This document shows, in pieces, positions 25,741-36,300 of a stretch of DNA of 64,000 bases. Made by a program: the position numbers and the translations under genes. Every line of letters begins with the position of its first letter. Position 1 is the first letter of the stretch. Source of the DNA: Cellulomonas fimi ATCC 484 (GTDB taxonomy: Bacteria > Actinomycetota > Actinomycetes > Actinomycetales > Cellulomonadaceae); contig NC_015514.1 in NCBI RefSeq assembly GCF_000212695.1, forward strand, positions 1,364,001 to 1,428,000, given 5' to 3'. The notes under the pieces were generated by a model. It saw only the letters and a program-made list of their open reading frames with translations. It searched no databases and was not told the origin of the DNA.

Positions 25741-26694
25741 ATGACCACGGCCGACGCCGTCCGCACCGACCGACCCCCCGCCCTCGCGCGCCGTGAGCGA
25801 GCCCGCACGCCCGCGACGTGGGTGCGCCGCGGCGGCCTGTCCTCGCTCGTCCTCGCCCTGCCGCTGCTGCTGGTGTTCGGCATCTTCTCGTGGTGGCCGA
25901 TCGTGCAGGCCGTCGTCATGAGCGTCCAGGAGACGAACCTCATCGACCCGCCGACCTTCGTCGGGCTCGAGAACTTCCTGACGATCTTCGCCGACCCGCT
26001 GCTGCCCACGGTCGTCCGGAACACCGCATGGTTCGCGCTGCTGGCGCTCGTCTTCGGCTACCCGGTCCCGCTGGTGGGCGCCGTGCTCATGAGCGAGCTG
26101 CGACGGCGCAAGGGCCTGTACTCCGTGCTCGCGTACCTGCCGGTCGTCGTGCCGCCCGTCGTCGCGGTGCTGCTGTGGAAGTTCTTCTACGACCCGCGGC
26201 CGGAGGGCGTGTTCAACACGATCCTCGGGGCCGTGGGGCTGGGCCCGTACTCGTGGCTCAACGACCAGGCGATGGCGATGCCGGCGCTCGTGCTCGAGGC
26301 CACGTGGGCCGCGGCCGGCGGGACGGTGATCATCTACCTCGCCGCGCTGATCGGGGTGCCGTCGGAGCTCTACGACGCGGCCGAGGTCGACGGCGCGTCG
26401 GTGTGGCGCAAGGTGTGGCACGTGACGATGCCGCACCTGCGCGGAGTCCTGTTCATCACGCTGATCCTGCAGGTCATCGGCACCGCGCAGGTGTTCCTCG
26501 AACCGTTCCTGTTCACCAACGGCGGCCCGAACCACGCGACGCTCACCGTGATGTTGTGGGTCTACCAGCTCGCGTTCACGTCCATCGGCAACAGCTTCGG
26601 CGAGGCGACGGCGCTCAGCCTGCTCCTCGCCGCGTTCCTCGCCGTGATGTCGCTCGTCTACTTCCGCCTGACCCGCAGCTGGAGCCAGTCGTGA
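25741..26694 (+). CDS. ABC sugar importer permease 1 (MalF-like)
   Basis: 317 aa with six transmembrane helices; the first begins near residue 33 (LVLALPLLLVFGIFSWWP). The cytoplasmic EAA loop reads YDAAEVDGASVWRKVWHVTMP, which contacts the ATPase. AGGAAG lies 5-10 bases before the ATG. It is coupled to the second permease by a GTGA overlap. There is no ATPase gene in this cluster. Confidence 0.93.
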   Translation: MTTADAVRTDRPPALARRERARTPATWVRRGGLSSLVLALPLLLVFGIFSWWPIVQAVVMSVQETNLIDPPTFVGLENFLTIFADPLLPTVVRNTAWFALLALVFGYPVPLVGAVLMSELRRRKGLYSVLAYLPVVVPPVVAVLLWKFFYDPRPEGVFNTILGAVGLGPYSWLNDQAMAMPALVLEATWAAAGGTVIIYLAALIGVPSELYDAAEVDGASVWRKVWHVTMPHLRGVLFITLILQVIGTAQVFLEPFLFTNGGPNHATLTVMLWVYQLAFTSIGNSFGEATALSLLLAAFLAVMSLVYFRLTRSWSQS

Positions 26695-27674
26695 CCACCG
26701 TGCAGACCCCGTCCTCGCTGCGCACGACGCAGCCCGCGCCCGCCGTGCCGGGCGACGTCGACGCGCGCGTGCGGCGCCGTCGCCGGCGGCTCGTGATCGA
26801 CTCCGGCGAGCGCGGCGCCCTGTCCACCGCGGACTGGCGCCGCCCGCTCGTCAAGCACACCTGGCGCTCGATGCACCTGGTGCTGCTCGTGCTGCTCGTC
26901 GTGTGGTGCCTCGGCCCGCTCCTGCTGCTCGGCAAGTTCGCGTTCACGCCGACGCAGGACATCCAGAGCACGCCGCTCGCGTTCTTCCCGAACGGCGCGA
27001 CGACGCACAACGTCGAGATGGCGTGGACGAGGTACCACATCGGCCAGTTCTTCCTGAACACCGTGTGGGTCGCCGTGGGGTCGTGGTTCGTGCAGGTGCT
27101 CGTCGCGACGACCGGCGGGTACGTGCTGTCGGTGCTGCGGCCCGCGTGGGCTCGGGCGCTCCACTGGGCGGTGCTGGCCACGCTGTTCGTCCCGGCCGTC
27201 GTGCTGCTCGTTCCGCTGTACAAGATCGTCGTCGACCCGCCGATCGGGCCGAGCCTCATCAACAGCTACCTCGCGGTGTGGCTGCCCGCCGGTGCGAGCG
27301 CGTTCAACGTCGTGCTCGTCGCCCGGTTCTTCGACTCGCTGCCGCGCGAGATCTTCGAGGCCGCGCGCATGGACGGCGCCGGACCGTTCCGGCTGTTCCG
27401 CAGCATCGTCCTGCCGATGAGCAGGCCGATCGTCGGCGTCGTGTCGGTGTTCGCGGTGATCGCGTCGTGGAAGGACTTCCTGTGGCCCTTCCTCGTCCTG
27501 AAGTCCGACGCCGTCAAGCCGCTGTCGGTCTACCTGCAGTCGATGGCGAACGTGGACAAGGGCACGCTCATGGCGGCGCTCGCGATCTCGACGCTCATCC
27601 CGGTCGCGATGTTCCTCGTGTTCCAGCGCATGTTCCTGCGCGGCGCGGGCCTCGGCGGGGCGGTCAAGGGCTGA
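26691..27674 (+). CDS. ABC sugar importer permease 2 (MalG-like)
   Basis: 327 aa. A basic N-terminal cytoplasmic segment (RVRRRRRRL) is followed by six helices, with the EAA loop FEAARMDGAGPFRLFRSIVLP. The C-terminus ends GGAVKG, typical of MalG-type permeases. GTG at 26691 overlaps the stop of permease 1. It is the last gene of the alpha-glucoside operon, and the ATPase is probably a shared MsiK-type protein encoded elsewhere. Confidence 0.92.
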   Translation: MTTVQTPSSLRTTQPAPAVPGDVDARVRRRRRRLVIDSGERGALSTADWRRPLVKHTWRSMHLVLLVLLVVWCLGPLLLLGKFAFTPTQDIQSTPLAFFPNGATTHNVEMAWTRYHIGQFFLNTVWVAVGSWFVQVLVATTGGYVLSVLRPAWARALHWAVLATLFVPAVVLLVPLYKIVVDPPIGPSLINSYLAVWLPAGASAFNVVLVARFFDSLPREIFEAARMDGAGPFRLFRSIVLPMSRPIVGVVSVFAVIASWKDFLWPFLVLKSDAVKPLSVYLQSMANVDKGTLMAALAISTLIPVAMFLVFQRMFLRGAGLGGAVKG

Positions 27675-27778
27675 GCCCCGGCGCCCGCAGGTTTCTGACA
27701 ACGTGTCGGGTCAACGTCACGGCGAGGGCGGCTCGACTCGGGAGGGACCGTCCGTGCGTGCGGTGCGATGATCGGACG

Positions 27779-29005
27779 GTGGCCCCCGACACCCCGCTGA
27801 GCACCCCCGCGCCCGCTGCCGGTCCCGCCGACAGCCCCCGCCCCGCCGACGCCGAGAACCCCGTCGCGCCGTACGACGCGCTGCTGCTGTTCTCGTTCGG
27901 CGGGCCCAACGGCCCCGACGACGTGATGCCGTTCCTGCGGAACGTCACCGCGGGCAAGGGGATCCCCGACGAGCGGCTCGCCGAGGTCGCCGAGCACTAC
28001 CACCACTTCGGCGGCGCCAGCCCGATCAACGCCCAGAACCTCGCGCTGCAGAAGGCGCTGCAGGACGAGCTGGCCCGCCGCGGCCTCGACCTGCCCGTGC
28101 TGTGGGGCAACCGCAACTGGGAGCCGTACACGCGCGACGCGCTCGCGGCCGCCCACGCCGACGGCGCCCGCCGGATCGTCGCGCTCGTGACCAGCGCCTA
28201 CGCGTCGTACTCCGGCTGCCGGCAGTACCGCGAGAACCTCTGGGCCTCGCTCGACGAGCTGGGCGGCGACCTCGGGCTCGCGGAGGGCACGCACCCGCTG
28301 GCCGCCGACAAGGTGCGGCCCTACTTCAACCACCCGGGGTTCGTTCAGGCCAACGTCGACGCGGTCGCCGAGGCCTACGCCGGGCTCGCCGCCGACGCCG
28401 CCGCGCAGGCGCGGCTCGTGTTCGTCACGCACTCGATCCCCGACACCATGGAGGAGGCGTCCGCGGTGAGCGGCGCCGCCTACAGCGCGCAGCACCTCGA
28501 CGTCGCCGCGACCGTCGCCGCCGCCGTCTCGGAGCGTCTCGGGCGCGACGTGGCGTGGGACCTCGCGTACTGCTCGCGGTCGGGCCCCCCGAGCCAGCCG
28601 TGGCTCGAGCCGGACGTCAACGACCACCTGCGCGCGCTCGCGGAGCAGGGCGTGACGTCGGTCGTCCTGTCGCCCATCGGGTTCATCTCCGACCACATGG
28701 AGGTCGCGTTCGACCTCGACACCGAGGCGCTCGAGACCGCCGCCGAGCTGGGCCTGACCGCCGTGCGGGCCGACAGCGTCGGCACGCGGGAGCCGTTCGT
28801 CCGCGGGCTCGTCGACCTCGTGCTCGAGCGGGCCGCGCTGGCCCGGGCGCTGGACGCGGGCACCGCCGACGCGAGCACCGCCGAGGGCGCGGCCGTCGGG
28901 GACCTCCCGCCGTGGCGGGACGTCTGCCGCCCCGGCTGCTGCCGGCAGCGCGCCGGCGTCGCGTCCGGCATCCCCGCCGCCTGTTCCACCGACCCCTGGT
29001 CCTGA
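27779..29005 (+). CDS. hemH: Ferrochelatase (coproporphyrin III type, CpfC/HemH)
   Basis: 408 aa. It inserts Fe2+ into coproporphyrin III in the actinobacterial heme route. Signature segments are [49 protein letters not shown] with the metal-site His, and [20 protein letters not shown] with the paired Glu/His region. The extreme C-terminus is cysteine-rich (VCRPGCCRQ and one more Cys). Actinobacterial ferrochelatases can hold a 2Fe-2S cluster, but whether these cysteines take part is inference. The GTG start has no clear Shine-Dalgarno. The next gene encodes HemQ, the following step. Confidence 0.93.
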   Translation: MAPDTPLSTPAPAAGPADSPRPADAENPVAPYDALLLFSFGGPNGPDDVMPFLRNVTAGKGIPDERLAEVAEHYHHFGGASPINAQNLALQKALQDELARRGLDLPVLWGNRNWEPYTRDALAAAHADGARRIVALVTSAYASYSGCRQYRENLWASLDELGGDLGLAEGTHPLAADKVRPYFNHPGFVQANVDAVAEAYAGLAADAAAQARLVFVTHSIPDTMEEASAVSGAAYSAQHLDVAATVAAAVSERLGRDVAWDLAYCSRSGPPSQPWLEPDVNDHLRALAEQGVTSVVLSPIGFISDHMEVAFDLDTEALETAAELGLTAVRADSVGTREPFVRGLVDLVLERAALARALDAGTADASTAEGAAVGDLPPWRDVCRPGCCRQRAGVASGIPAACSTDPWS

Positions 29006-29057
29006 GCCGGTCGTCGCCGGCACCCACCCCGCAGCGCACCCCTCCGGAAGGACGCAC

Positions 29058-29759
29058 GTGAGCCACCCCACGCCCGACACCGAGGCGATCAACGCCACCG
29101 TCCGCTACACGATGTGGACGGTCTTCGCCCTCGAGGAGGTGCTCCCCGAGGACGACGGCGAGCGGGCGCAGCTCGTCGCCGCGGCCCAGGACGCCGTGCG
29201 CGCCGACGGCCTCGTCGTGCGCGGCTGGTACGACGTGGCCGGCCTGCGCGCCGACGCCGACCTCATGGTCTGGTGGCACGCCGAGACGGTCGAGGAGGTG
29301 CAGGGCGCCTACCAGCGACTGCGGGCGAGCGACCTCGGGCGGCACCTGCTGCCGGTGTGGTCCGTCGTGGGCCTGCACCGTCCCGCCGAGTTCAACCGCG
29401 GGCACGTCCCCGCCTTCCTCGCGGGCGAGGACCCGGGCGACTACGTGTGCGTCTACCCGTTCGTCCGCTCGTACGACTGGTACGTGCTCCCCGAGGACGA
29501 CCGTCGTCGCATGCTCGTCGAGCACGGGCAGGCGGCACGCGACTACGCCGACGTGCGCGCGAACACGGTGTCGGCGTTCGCGCTCGGCGACTACGAGTGG
29601 ATCCTCGCGTTCGAGGCGGGCGAGCTGCACCGCATCGTCGACCTCATGCGCGACCTGCGCGCCACCGACGCCCGCCTGCACGTGCGCGAGGAGGTGCCGT
29701 TCTACACCGGCCCGCGCACCACGCTCGAGGCGTGGGCGGACAAGCAGCCGCGCGGCTGA
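29058..29759 (+). CDS. hemQ: Coproheme decarboxylase (HemQ/ChdC)
   Basis: 233 aa, chlorite-dismutase-like fold. It converts coproheme to heme b by two peroxide-dependent decarboxylations. [13 protein letters not shown] contains the catalytic tyrosine region, and [14 protein letters not shown] and [21 protein letters not shown] match the family. GTG 29058 follows GGAAGGA. Pairing with ferrochelatase 52 bp upstream shows the coproporphyrin-dependent pathway, the norm in Actinobacteria. Confidence 0.95.
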   Translation: MSHPTPDTEAINATVRYTMWTVFALEEVLPEDDGERAQLVAAAQDAVRADGLVVRGWYDVAGLRADADLMVWWHAETVEEVQGAYQRLRASDLGRHLLPVWSVVGLHRPAEFNRGHVPAFLAGEDPGDYVCVYPFVRSYDWYVLPEDDRRRMLVEHGQAARDYADVRANTVSAFALGDYEWILAFEAGELHRIVDLMRDLRATDARLHVREEVPFYTGPRTTLEAWADKQPRG

Positions 29760-29773
29760 CGCAGCCCGCACCC

Positions 29774-29809
29774 CACCGGCGCCCCCTGCCTGCGGCGGGG
29801 GCGCCGGTG
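29774..29809 (+). terminator. Strong hairpin after hemQ
   Basis: CACCGGCGCCCCC pairs perfectly with GGGGGCGCCGGTG (13 bp) around a 10-base loop. It begins 15 bp after the hemQ stop and lies before the next start. Confidence 0.75.
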
Positions 29810-29822
29810 CCATGATCGGGGC

Positions 29823-30182
29823 ATGGTCCACCTCACGGGCACGTGGCGGTTCGAGACGCTCGGCGGCGCCGGGCTGCCGGCGCAGGTCCGGTACGCGCCC
29901 TGGCTCACGTTCGACGGCGACGGCCAGGTGTACGGGCTCGCGGGCGTCAACCGCGTGCGCGGCACGTGGGAGCTCGACGGCGACGAGCTCGGCTTCGGGC
30001 CCGTCGTCTCCACGCTCATGGCCGGGCCGGACGACGCCATGGCGTGCGAGCGGCAGGTCCTCGACCTCCTGGGGCGCCGGCTGCGCGTGCGCGTCGACGG
30101 CGACCGGCTGGAGCTCGCCGACGGCGGCACCGTGGCCGCGACCCTGGTCGCCGACCCGGCGGCAGGAGAGCCTGCGACCTGA
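29823..30182 (+). CDS. META domain protein
   Basis: 119 aa with the META-domain pattern TGTWRFETL, WLTFDGDGQVYGLAGVNRV, LGFGPVVSTLMAG and AMACERQVLDLL. META domains (as in HslJ) are small beta-folds of uncertain role, linked to motility or antibiotic tolerance in Gram-negatives. There is no signal peptide here, so it is probably cytoplasmic. The usual Gly-x-Asn loop is present as GLAGVNRV. Confidence 0.85.
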   Translation: MVHLTGTWRFETLGGAGLPAQVRYAPWLTFDGDGQVYGLAGVNRVRGTWELDGDELGFGPVVSTLMAGPDDAMACERQVLDLLGRRLRVRVDGDRLELADGGTVAATLVADPAAGEPAT

Positions 30183-30217
30183 CACCTCCGGTCGTCGCGG
30201 CACCCGCCGCCCTCGTG

Positions 30218-31288
30218 TCAGGCGGCCGCGGTCGTGCCCGGCCAGCGGTCGGCCAGCGCGTGCAGCGTGCGGACGCGGTCGGCGACGTCGAACGCCGTGC
30301 CGGTGACCATGAGCTCGTCTGCCCCCGTGCGCTCCACGAGCGCCGACAGCTCGGCCACGGCGCGGTCCGGCGTGGTCGCGACCTGCGTGCCCGGCGACTG
30401 CGCGAAGAAGTCCTCCGCGGCCCGCGGGTCGAGGTCCGCGAGCGCACGGGCCGCGTCGTCGGGCGTCAGGACGGGGGCGAGCGGCCGTCCCGTGCGCAGC
30501 GCGAGCGTCATGACCCGGCTGGGTCCGGCGAGGTGCCGAGCCTCCTGCTCGGTGTCGGCGACGAGCACCGACGCGGACACCATGAGCCGCGGCGCGTCGA
30601 GGACGGGGGAGGGGCGGAACGCGCGGCGGTAGGTCTCGGCGGCCTGCGTCGTGCGGCCCGTCGAGAAGTGGTGCGCGTAGGAGTAGGGCAGCCCGAGCTC
30701 GCCTGCGAGCTGCGCGGAGAACAGGCTCGACCCGAGCAGCCACGGCTCGGGGCTCGACGTCGCGACCGGTGTCGCCGTGAGCCGGCGGGCCCCCGCGGAC
30801 GGCGCCGCCGCGAGCCGCACGCCCAGCAGCGCGAGCACGTCGACCAGCTCGGTCGGGAAGTCGTCGGCGCCGAGGCCGTCCACCGTGCGGCGCAGCGCCG
30901 CGGCGGTCGCGGGGTCGGCACCGGGCGCCCGGCCGAGGCCCAGGTCGACGCGTCCGGGGTGCAGGGCCTCGAGCATCGCGAACTGCTCCGCGACGACGAG
31001 CGCCGGGTGGTTGGGCAGCATGACGCCGCCGGACCCGACCCGGATGCGGCGCGTCGCCGCGAGCAGGTGCGCCGCGAACACCCCGGGGGCCGTCGACGCG
31101 ACCATCGGCATCGCGTGGTGCTCGGCGACCCAGAACCGGCGGTAGCCCAGGTCGTCGGCGGCGCGGGCCAGCCGGGTCGTGGCGGCGAGCGCGTCGCCGC
31201 TGGTCTGGCCCGCGCTCAGGGGTGCGGTGTCGAGGACGGAGAGGGAGACGGTCACGTCGGGGGCAACGCGCCGTGCCGCCCAGGTCAT
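30218..31288 (-). CDS. LLM-class (luciferase-like) flavin-dependent monooxygenase
   Basis: 356 aa, a bacterial-luciferase-like barrel. The diagnostic run LSVLDTAPLSAGQ, FWVAEHHAMPMVASTAP, RIRVGSGGVMLPNHPALVVAEQFAMLEAL and VDLGLGRAPGAD matches the MsnO8-like subgroup. It probably uses reduced FMN or F420; the substrate is unknown. The start is uncertain: ATG 31288 is listed, and GTG 31255 would begin closer to the conserved region. It starts 4 nt after the glutamate dehydrogenase stop, so the two are probably cotranscribed. Confidence 0.88.
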   Translation of the reverse strand: MTWAARRVAPDVTVSLSVLDTAPLSAGQTSGDALAATTRLARAADDLGYRRFWVAEHHAMPMVASTAPGVFAAHLLAATRRIRVGSGGVMLPNHPALVVAEQFAMLEALHPGRVDLGLGRAPGADPATAAALRRTVDGLGADDFPTELVDVLALLGVRLAAAPSAGARRLTATPVATSSPEPWLLGSSLFSAQLAGELGLPYSYAHHFSTGRTTQAAETYRRAFRPSPVLDAPRLMVSASVLVADTEQEARHLAGPSRVMTLALRTGRPLAPVLTPDDAARALADLDPRAAEDFFAQSPGTQVATTPDRAVAELSALVERTGADELMVTGTAFDVADRVRTLHALADRWPGTTAAA

Positions 31289-31292
31289 CCCG

Positions 31293-32564
31293 TCAGGGGT
31301 ACAGCCCGCGGATCAGGTGCGCCTCCGCGACGCGGCGGACGCCGATCGTCAGGGCCGCGTCGCGCATCGAGATGCCCTCGGCCTGCGCGACCGCCGCGAC
31401 CGAGCGGTAGGACGCGAGCATCCGGTGCTCGAGACGCTCCGCGATCTCGTGCTCCGTCCACCAGTACGCCTGGTTCGCCTGCACCCACTCGAAGTACGAC
31501 ACGACGACCCCGCCCGCGTTGGCGAGGATGTCCGGCACCACGACGACGCCACGCTCCGCGAGGACCTCGTCGCCCTCGGGCGTCGTCGGGCCGTTCGCCG
31601 CCTCGACGACCCAGCGTGCCTTGACCTGCCGCGCCGTGTCGGCGTCGAGCACGCCCTCGACCGCCGCCGGGACGAGCACGTCGACGTCGAGGCCGAGCAG
31701 CGCGACGTTGTCGACGGCCGCACCGCCGGGGAACTCGTGGACCGGGCCGCCCGCGTGCACGTGCCGCAGCAGGGCCGACACGTCGAGACCGTCGGGGTTG
31801 TGCACGCCGCCGTGCTCGTCGCTCACCGCGACCACGCGCGCGCCGGACTCGGCGAAGATCCGCGCGGCCGGCGCACCGACCTTGCCGAACCCCTGCACCG
31901 CGACGGACACCTCGTCGAGCCGCACGCCCGCGTCGCCGAGCGCCGCCTCGGCCGCGTGCACCACGCCGCGCGACGTCGCCGTCGGACGCCCCAGCGAGCC
32001 GCCGACGGTGAGCGGCTTGCCCGTGGTCACCGCGGGGATCGTGTAGCCGAGGTTCACCGAGTAGGTGTCCATGACCCAGGCCATCGTCTGCTCGTTGGTG
32101 CCGATGTCCGGGGCCATGATGTCCCGCTCGGGGCCGATGATCGGCATGATCTCGCTCGTGTAGCGGCGGGTCACGCGCTCGAGCTCCGCCGGGGAGTACA
32201 GGCGCGGGTCGATCGTGACACCGCCCTTCGCGCCGCCGTACGGCACGTCGACCACGGCGCACTTCCACGTCATCCACATCGCCAGCGCGCGGACCTCGTC
32301 GATGTCGACGGACGACGAGTACCGCAGCCCGCCCTTGCCCGGCCCGCGCGAGATGTTGTGCTGCACGCGGTACCCCGTGAACAGCACGATCTCGCCCGTG
32401 TCCCGCCGCAGCGGGACGGCGACGTTCATCTCGCGACGTGGTGTCGCGAGCATGCGGTGCAGGCCGTGGTCGTAGCCGAGGATGGCGACGGCGTCGGCGA
32501 GCTGCGCCTGCGCGGTGACGAGCGGGGAGGACTGCGGACGGGGCTGCGCTGCCAGGTCGGTCAC
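31293..32564 (-). CDS. Glutamate dehydrogenase (Glu/Leu/Phe/Val dehydrogenase family)
   Basis: 423 aa, the usual length of the small hexameric family. It interconverts glutamate with 2-oxoglutarate and ammonium. Signatures are RGPGKGGLRY and WKCAVVDVPYGGAKGGV (catalytic Lys region), MAPDIGTNEQTMAWVMDTYS, and a Rossmann fold from VAVQGFGKVGAPAARIFAE. GTG 32564 gives a family-length protein. The neighbouring PutA makes glutamate from proline, so the two could act in series. Confidence 0.92.
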   Translation of the reverse strand: MTDLAAQPRPQSSPLVTAQAQLADAVAILGYDHGLHRMLATPRREMNVAVPLRRDTGEIVLFTGYRVQHNISRGPGKGGLRYSSSVDIDEVRALAMWMTWKCAVVDVPYGGAKGGVTIDPRLYSPAELERVTRRYTSEIMPIIGPERDIMAPDIGTNEQTMAWVMDTYSVNLGYTIPAVTTGKPLTVGGSLGRPTATSRGVVHAAEAALGDAGVRLDEVSVAVQGFGKVGAPAARIFAESGARVVAVSDEHGGVHNPDGLDVSALLRHVHAGGPVHEFPGGAAVDNVALLGLDVDVLVPAAVEGVLDADTARQVKARWVVEAANGPTTPEGDEVLAERGVVVVPDILANAGGVVVSYFEWVQANQAYWWTEHEIAERLEHRMLASYRSVAAVAQAEGISMRDAALTIGVRRVAEAHLIRGLYP

Positions 32565-32650
32565 GCCCTCACCTTGCCACCGCTCGGCGTCCCGCGCTGC
32601 CGAGCCGACCCGCGCGCCGCAGACCTCACCCGGGGCGCGCGGGCCCGGCG

Positions 32651-33076
32651 TCAGCAGATCTGGGAGTCCTCCATCGGCTTGAGCAGCGAGCCGCCGAGGT
32701 GCCGCGAGTGCCGGGCCGGGACGAGGACGCACGTGCCGAAGGTGCCGTTCGCGTAGCGGCCCTTGACGAAGACGTCGGTGTGCCGGCAGTTGATCGTGCG
32801 CACCGTGTACCACGTGGGCTTGCTGACGTAGACGCCGCTCAGCACGCCGCAGAACGCCTCCTCGTTCTCGATCGTCGCCTGGACGCCGACCTCACCCGTG
32901 CGCGGCCGAGGCACGAGGACGAGGCCGCCGGGGTCGTCCGCCGTGGCCGTCGCGGCGGCCGACGCCGGGACCGGCGACGCGGCGGCCGGGACGGCGGCGA
33001 CGACACCGCCCACGAGGACGGACAGCGTCGCGAGGACACGGAGCGCGGGCGTGCGGACGAGACGGCGGACGGGCAT
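32651..33076 (-). CDS. Small secreted protein of unknown function
   Basis: 141 aa. A clear Sec signal peptide (RRLVRTPALRVLATLSVLVG then AVPAAAS) precedes a mature region of about 100 residues with four cysteines (FCGVLSG, TINCRH, GTCVLVP and the last residue), which would allow two disulfides. GGGGGAA precedes the ATG. I do not recognise the family. It shares orientation with the glutamate dehydrogenase gene 86 bp downstream. Confidence 0.8.
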   Translation of the reverse strand: MPVRRLVRTPALRVLATLSVLVGGVVAAVPAAASPVPASAAATATADDPGGLVLVPRPRTGEVGVQATIENEEAFCGVLSGVYVSKPTWYTVRTINCRHTDVFVKGRYANGTFGTCVLVPARHSRHLGGSLLKPMEDSQIC

Positions 33077-33302
33077 GGTTCCCCCTGGTCGACGGCGATG
33101 TCGGGCCCGCCGCCGGGCGGCGGGCCCGCCCAGGATGGTGGCGGTCGCAGGCCGCGTCAACCGGCCGCGCGCGTCGCCCGGCGGGTCGGCCGAGGAGTGC
33201 GCGATCGGGCCGCCTCGTGCCCGCGCCGCGCGGCACGGTCCCCGACCGTGGTCCAGACTGTGAGACGACCGGGGTGACCCCCTGGCACGACGAGGAGGTG
33301 CG

Positions 33303-36300
33303 ATGAGCGCTCGACCCCACGAGGACCGTTCGCCTGCAGCCCCCGGACCCGTGGACCGGGCAGCCGGCGACGGAACGGCCGGGACGGGCACGGACGGTGC
33401 GCACCCAGCGCACCCCGCGCTGCCCGACGAGGCCGTGCGGCTCGCCCGGCGCTGGCTCGAGCGCACGTCCGGCGGGGAGACGCGGCGCGAGCGGTCCACG
33501 ACGCGCCGGCTCGCCGCGCTCGTCGGCTCCCCGGAGGGACTCGAGCTCGCCGTGCGGTTCGTCGACCGCGTCGCGCGGCCGCGGGACGTCCGGGTCGCCG
33601 CCCGCGAGCTCGCCCGCCTCACGGGCACGCCCGGCGCGGCGGCGTTCCTCGGACCCGCGGACCGGGTCCTGCTCGCGGCCGGCGCGCGTGTCGCCCCGGC
33701 GCTGCCCGGCGTCGTCGTGCCCGCCGCGCGACGGCGGCTGCGCGCCCTCGTCGGGCACCTCGTCGTGGACGACGGGCCTGCGCTCGCGCGGCACCTCGCC
33801 GCCACGCGCGCCGACGGCTACCGGCTCAACCTCAACCTGCTGGGCGAGGCGGTCCTCGGCGAGCACGAGGCGACCGCGCGGCTCGCGCGCGTCCGGGCTC
33901 TCGTCGAACGCCCCGACGTCGACTACGTGTCCGTGAAGGTGTCCGCCGTCGCGAGCCAGCTGTCCCCGTGGGACTTCGACGGGAGCGTCGACCGGGTCGT
34001 CGAGCGGCTGCTGCCGCTGTACGAGGCCGCCGCGCGGCACGGCACGTTCGTCAACCTCGACATGGAGGAGTACCGCGACCTGGCGCTCACGGTGCGGGTC
34101 TTCGAGCGGCTCGCGTCGCACCCGCCGCTCGCGCAGGCAGCGGCCGGGATCGCGCTGCAGGCCTACCTGCCCGACGCGGCCGCCGCCTACGACGAGATCG
34201 CCGAGGTCGCCCGCCGGCGCGTCACCGCGGGCGGCGCCCCCCTCAAGGTGCGCCTCGTCAAGGGCGCGAACCTCGCGATGGAGCGCGTCGAGGCCGAGCT
34301 GCACGGCTGGCCGCAGGCGCCGTACCCGACCAAGGCCGACGTCGACGCGGCGTACCTGCGGCTCGTCGACCGGTCCCTGCGACCCGAGCGGACCGCGGCG
34401 CTGCGCGTCGGCGTCGCGAGCCACAACGTCTTCCACGTCGCCGCCGCGCACCTGCTCGCGCAGCAGCGGGGCGTGAGCGAGGCCCTCGACGTCGAGATGC
34501 TGCAGGGCATGGCCCCCGCGCAGGCCCGGGCCGTGCGCGACGACGTCGGGAGCGTCCTGCTCTACACGCCCGTCGTCGCGCCCGACGAGTTCGACGTCGC
34601 GGTGTCCTACCTCGTGCGCCGCCTGGAGGAGAACGCGGCGGGGGAGAACTTCCTGCACGCGGCGTTCGCCGACGCAGGTGGCGACGCGATGGACGGGCAG
34701 GAGCGTGCCTTCCGGGACGCGTGGGAGGCGCGCGACCGCGTGAGCACGACCCCGCGGCGTGGGACCGCCGCACCCGTGCCGCCTGCCCGACCGGGTGAGG
34801 CCGTCGCGGACGCGGCCGGCACCGACCCCGCGACACCGGCCCGGCCGGGTGAGGCCTTCGCGAACGTGCCCGACACCGACCCCGCGACGCCCGAGGGGCG
34901 CCGGTGGGCACGCGAGGTCGTCGCCCGCGACGTGGCGCCGGCGCCCGGGGCGGTCGTCGCGGGTGCCGCCGCGGACGTGGACGCGCTCGTCGAGCGCGCG
35001 CGCGGTGCGGCGGACGCGTGGGCGAGCACGGACCCGTCGGTGCGCGCCACCGCTCTGCGCGCCGTCGCCCGGGCGCTCGAGGAGGCGCGCACCGACCTCG
35101 TCGCGGTGATGGTGCACGAGGCCGGCAAGACGGTCGCCGAGGCCGATCCCGAGGTCAGCGAGGCCGTCGACTTCGCGCGCTACTACGCCGAGCGCGCGCA
35201 GGAGCTCGCGGACGGGCACGTGCCCGGTGCGCGCTTCCGGCCGCGGGGGGTCACCGTCGTCACGCCCCCGTGGAACTTCCCCGTCGCGATCCCCGTCGGC
35301 TCCGTGCTCGCCGCGCTCGCCGCGGGCAGCCCCGTCCTCGTCAAGCCCGCGCCGGCCACGCCGCTGTGCGCGCGCGTGGCGATGGCGGCCGTGCGGGCCG
35401 GGCTCGACGCCGTCGGTGCGCCGGCCGACGTCCTCACGGTCGTGCTGTGCCCCGAGGGCGACGTGGGCCGCCGCCTCGTCACCCACCCGGCCGTCGCGCG
35501 CGTCCTGCTCACGGGGTCGATCGAGACCGCGCGCGCGTTCGCGTCGTGGCGTGAGGACCTCGACGTGCTGGCCGAGACGTCGGGCAAGAACGCCCTGGTC
35601 ATCACGCCGTCCGCCGACGTCGACCTCGCGGTCGCGGACCTCGTGCGCTCCGCGTTCGGGCACGCCGGGCAGAAGTGCTCGGCGGCCTCGCTCGCGATCC
35701 TCGTCGGCTCGGCGGGGACGGACGAGCGGCTGCGGCACCAGCTCGCCGACGCGGTCTCGTCGCTGCGCGTCGGGCACGGCCAGGACCTGGGGACCGTCAT
35801 GGGGCCGGTCGTGGAGCCGGCGCAGGGCAAGCTGCTGCGAGCCCTGACGACGCTCGACCCGGGGGAGGAGTGGCTCGTCGCGCCACGGCAGGTCGACACC
35901 GCCGGTCGCCTGTGGACGCCCGGGGTCAAGCACGGCGTCGCACCGGGCTCGTGGTTCCACCGGACCGAGTGCTTCGGGCCCGTGCTGGGCATCATGCGCG
36001 CGCGTGACCTGGAGGAGGCGATCGCGTGGCAGAACGCCGTCGCGTTCGGCCTGACCGGCGGCCTGCACTCGCTCGACGAGGCCGAGATCGCGACCTGGCT
36101 CGAGCGCGTCGAGGTCGGCAACGCCTACGTGAACCGCCACACGACCGGCGCGGTCGTGCGCCGGCAGCCGTTCGGCGGCTGGAAGGCGTCCGTCGTGGGA
36201 CCCGGTGCCAAGGCGGGCGGTCCGCACTACGTCGCGCAGCTCGGCGACTGGTCCGACGCGCCCGACGTGCCGCAGGACGACGACGCCTGGCTCGCGTGGG

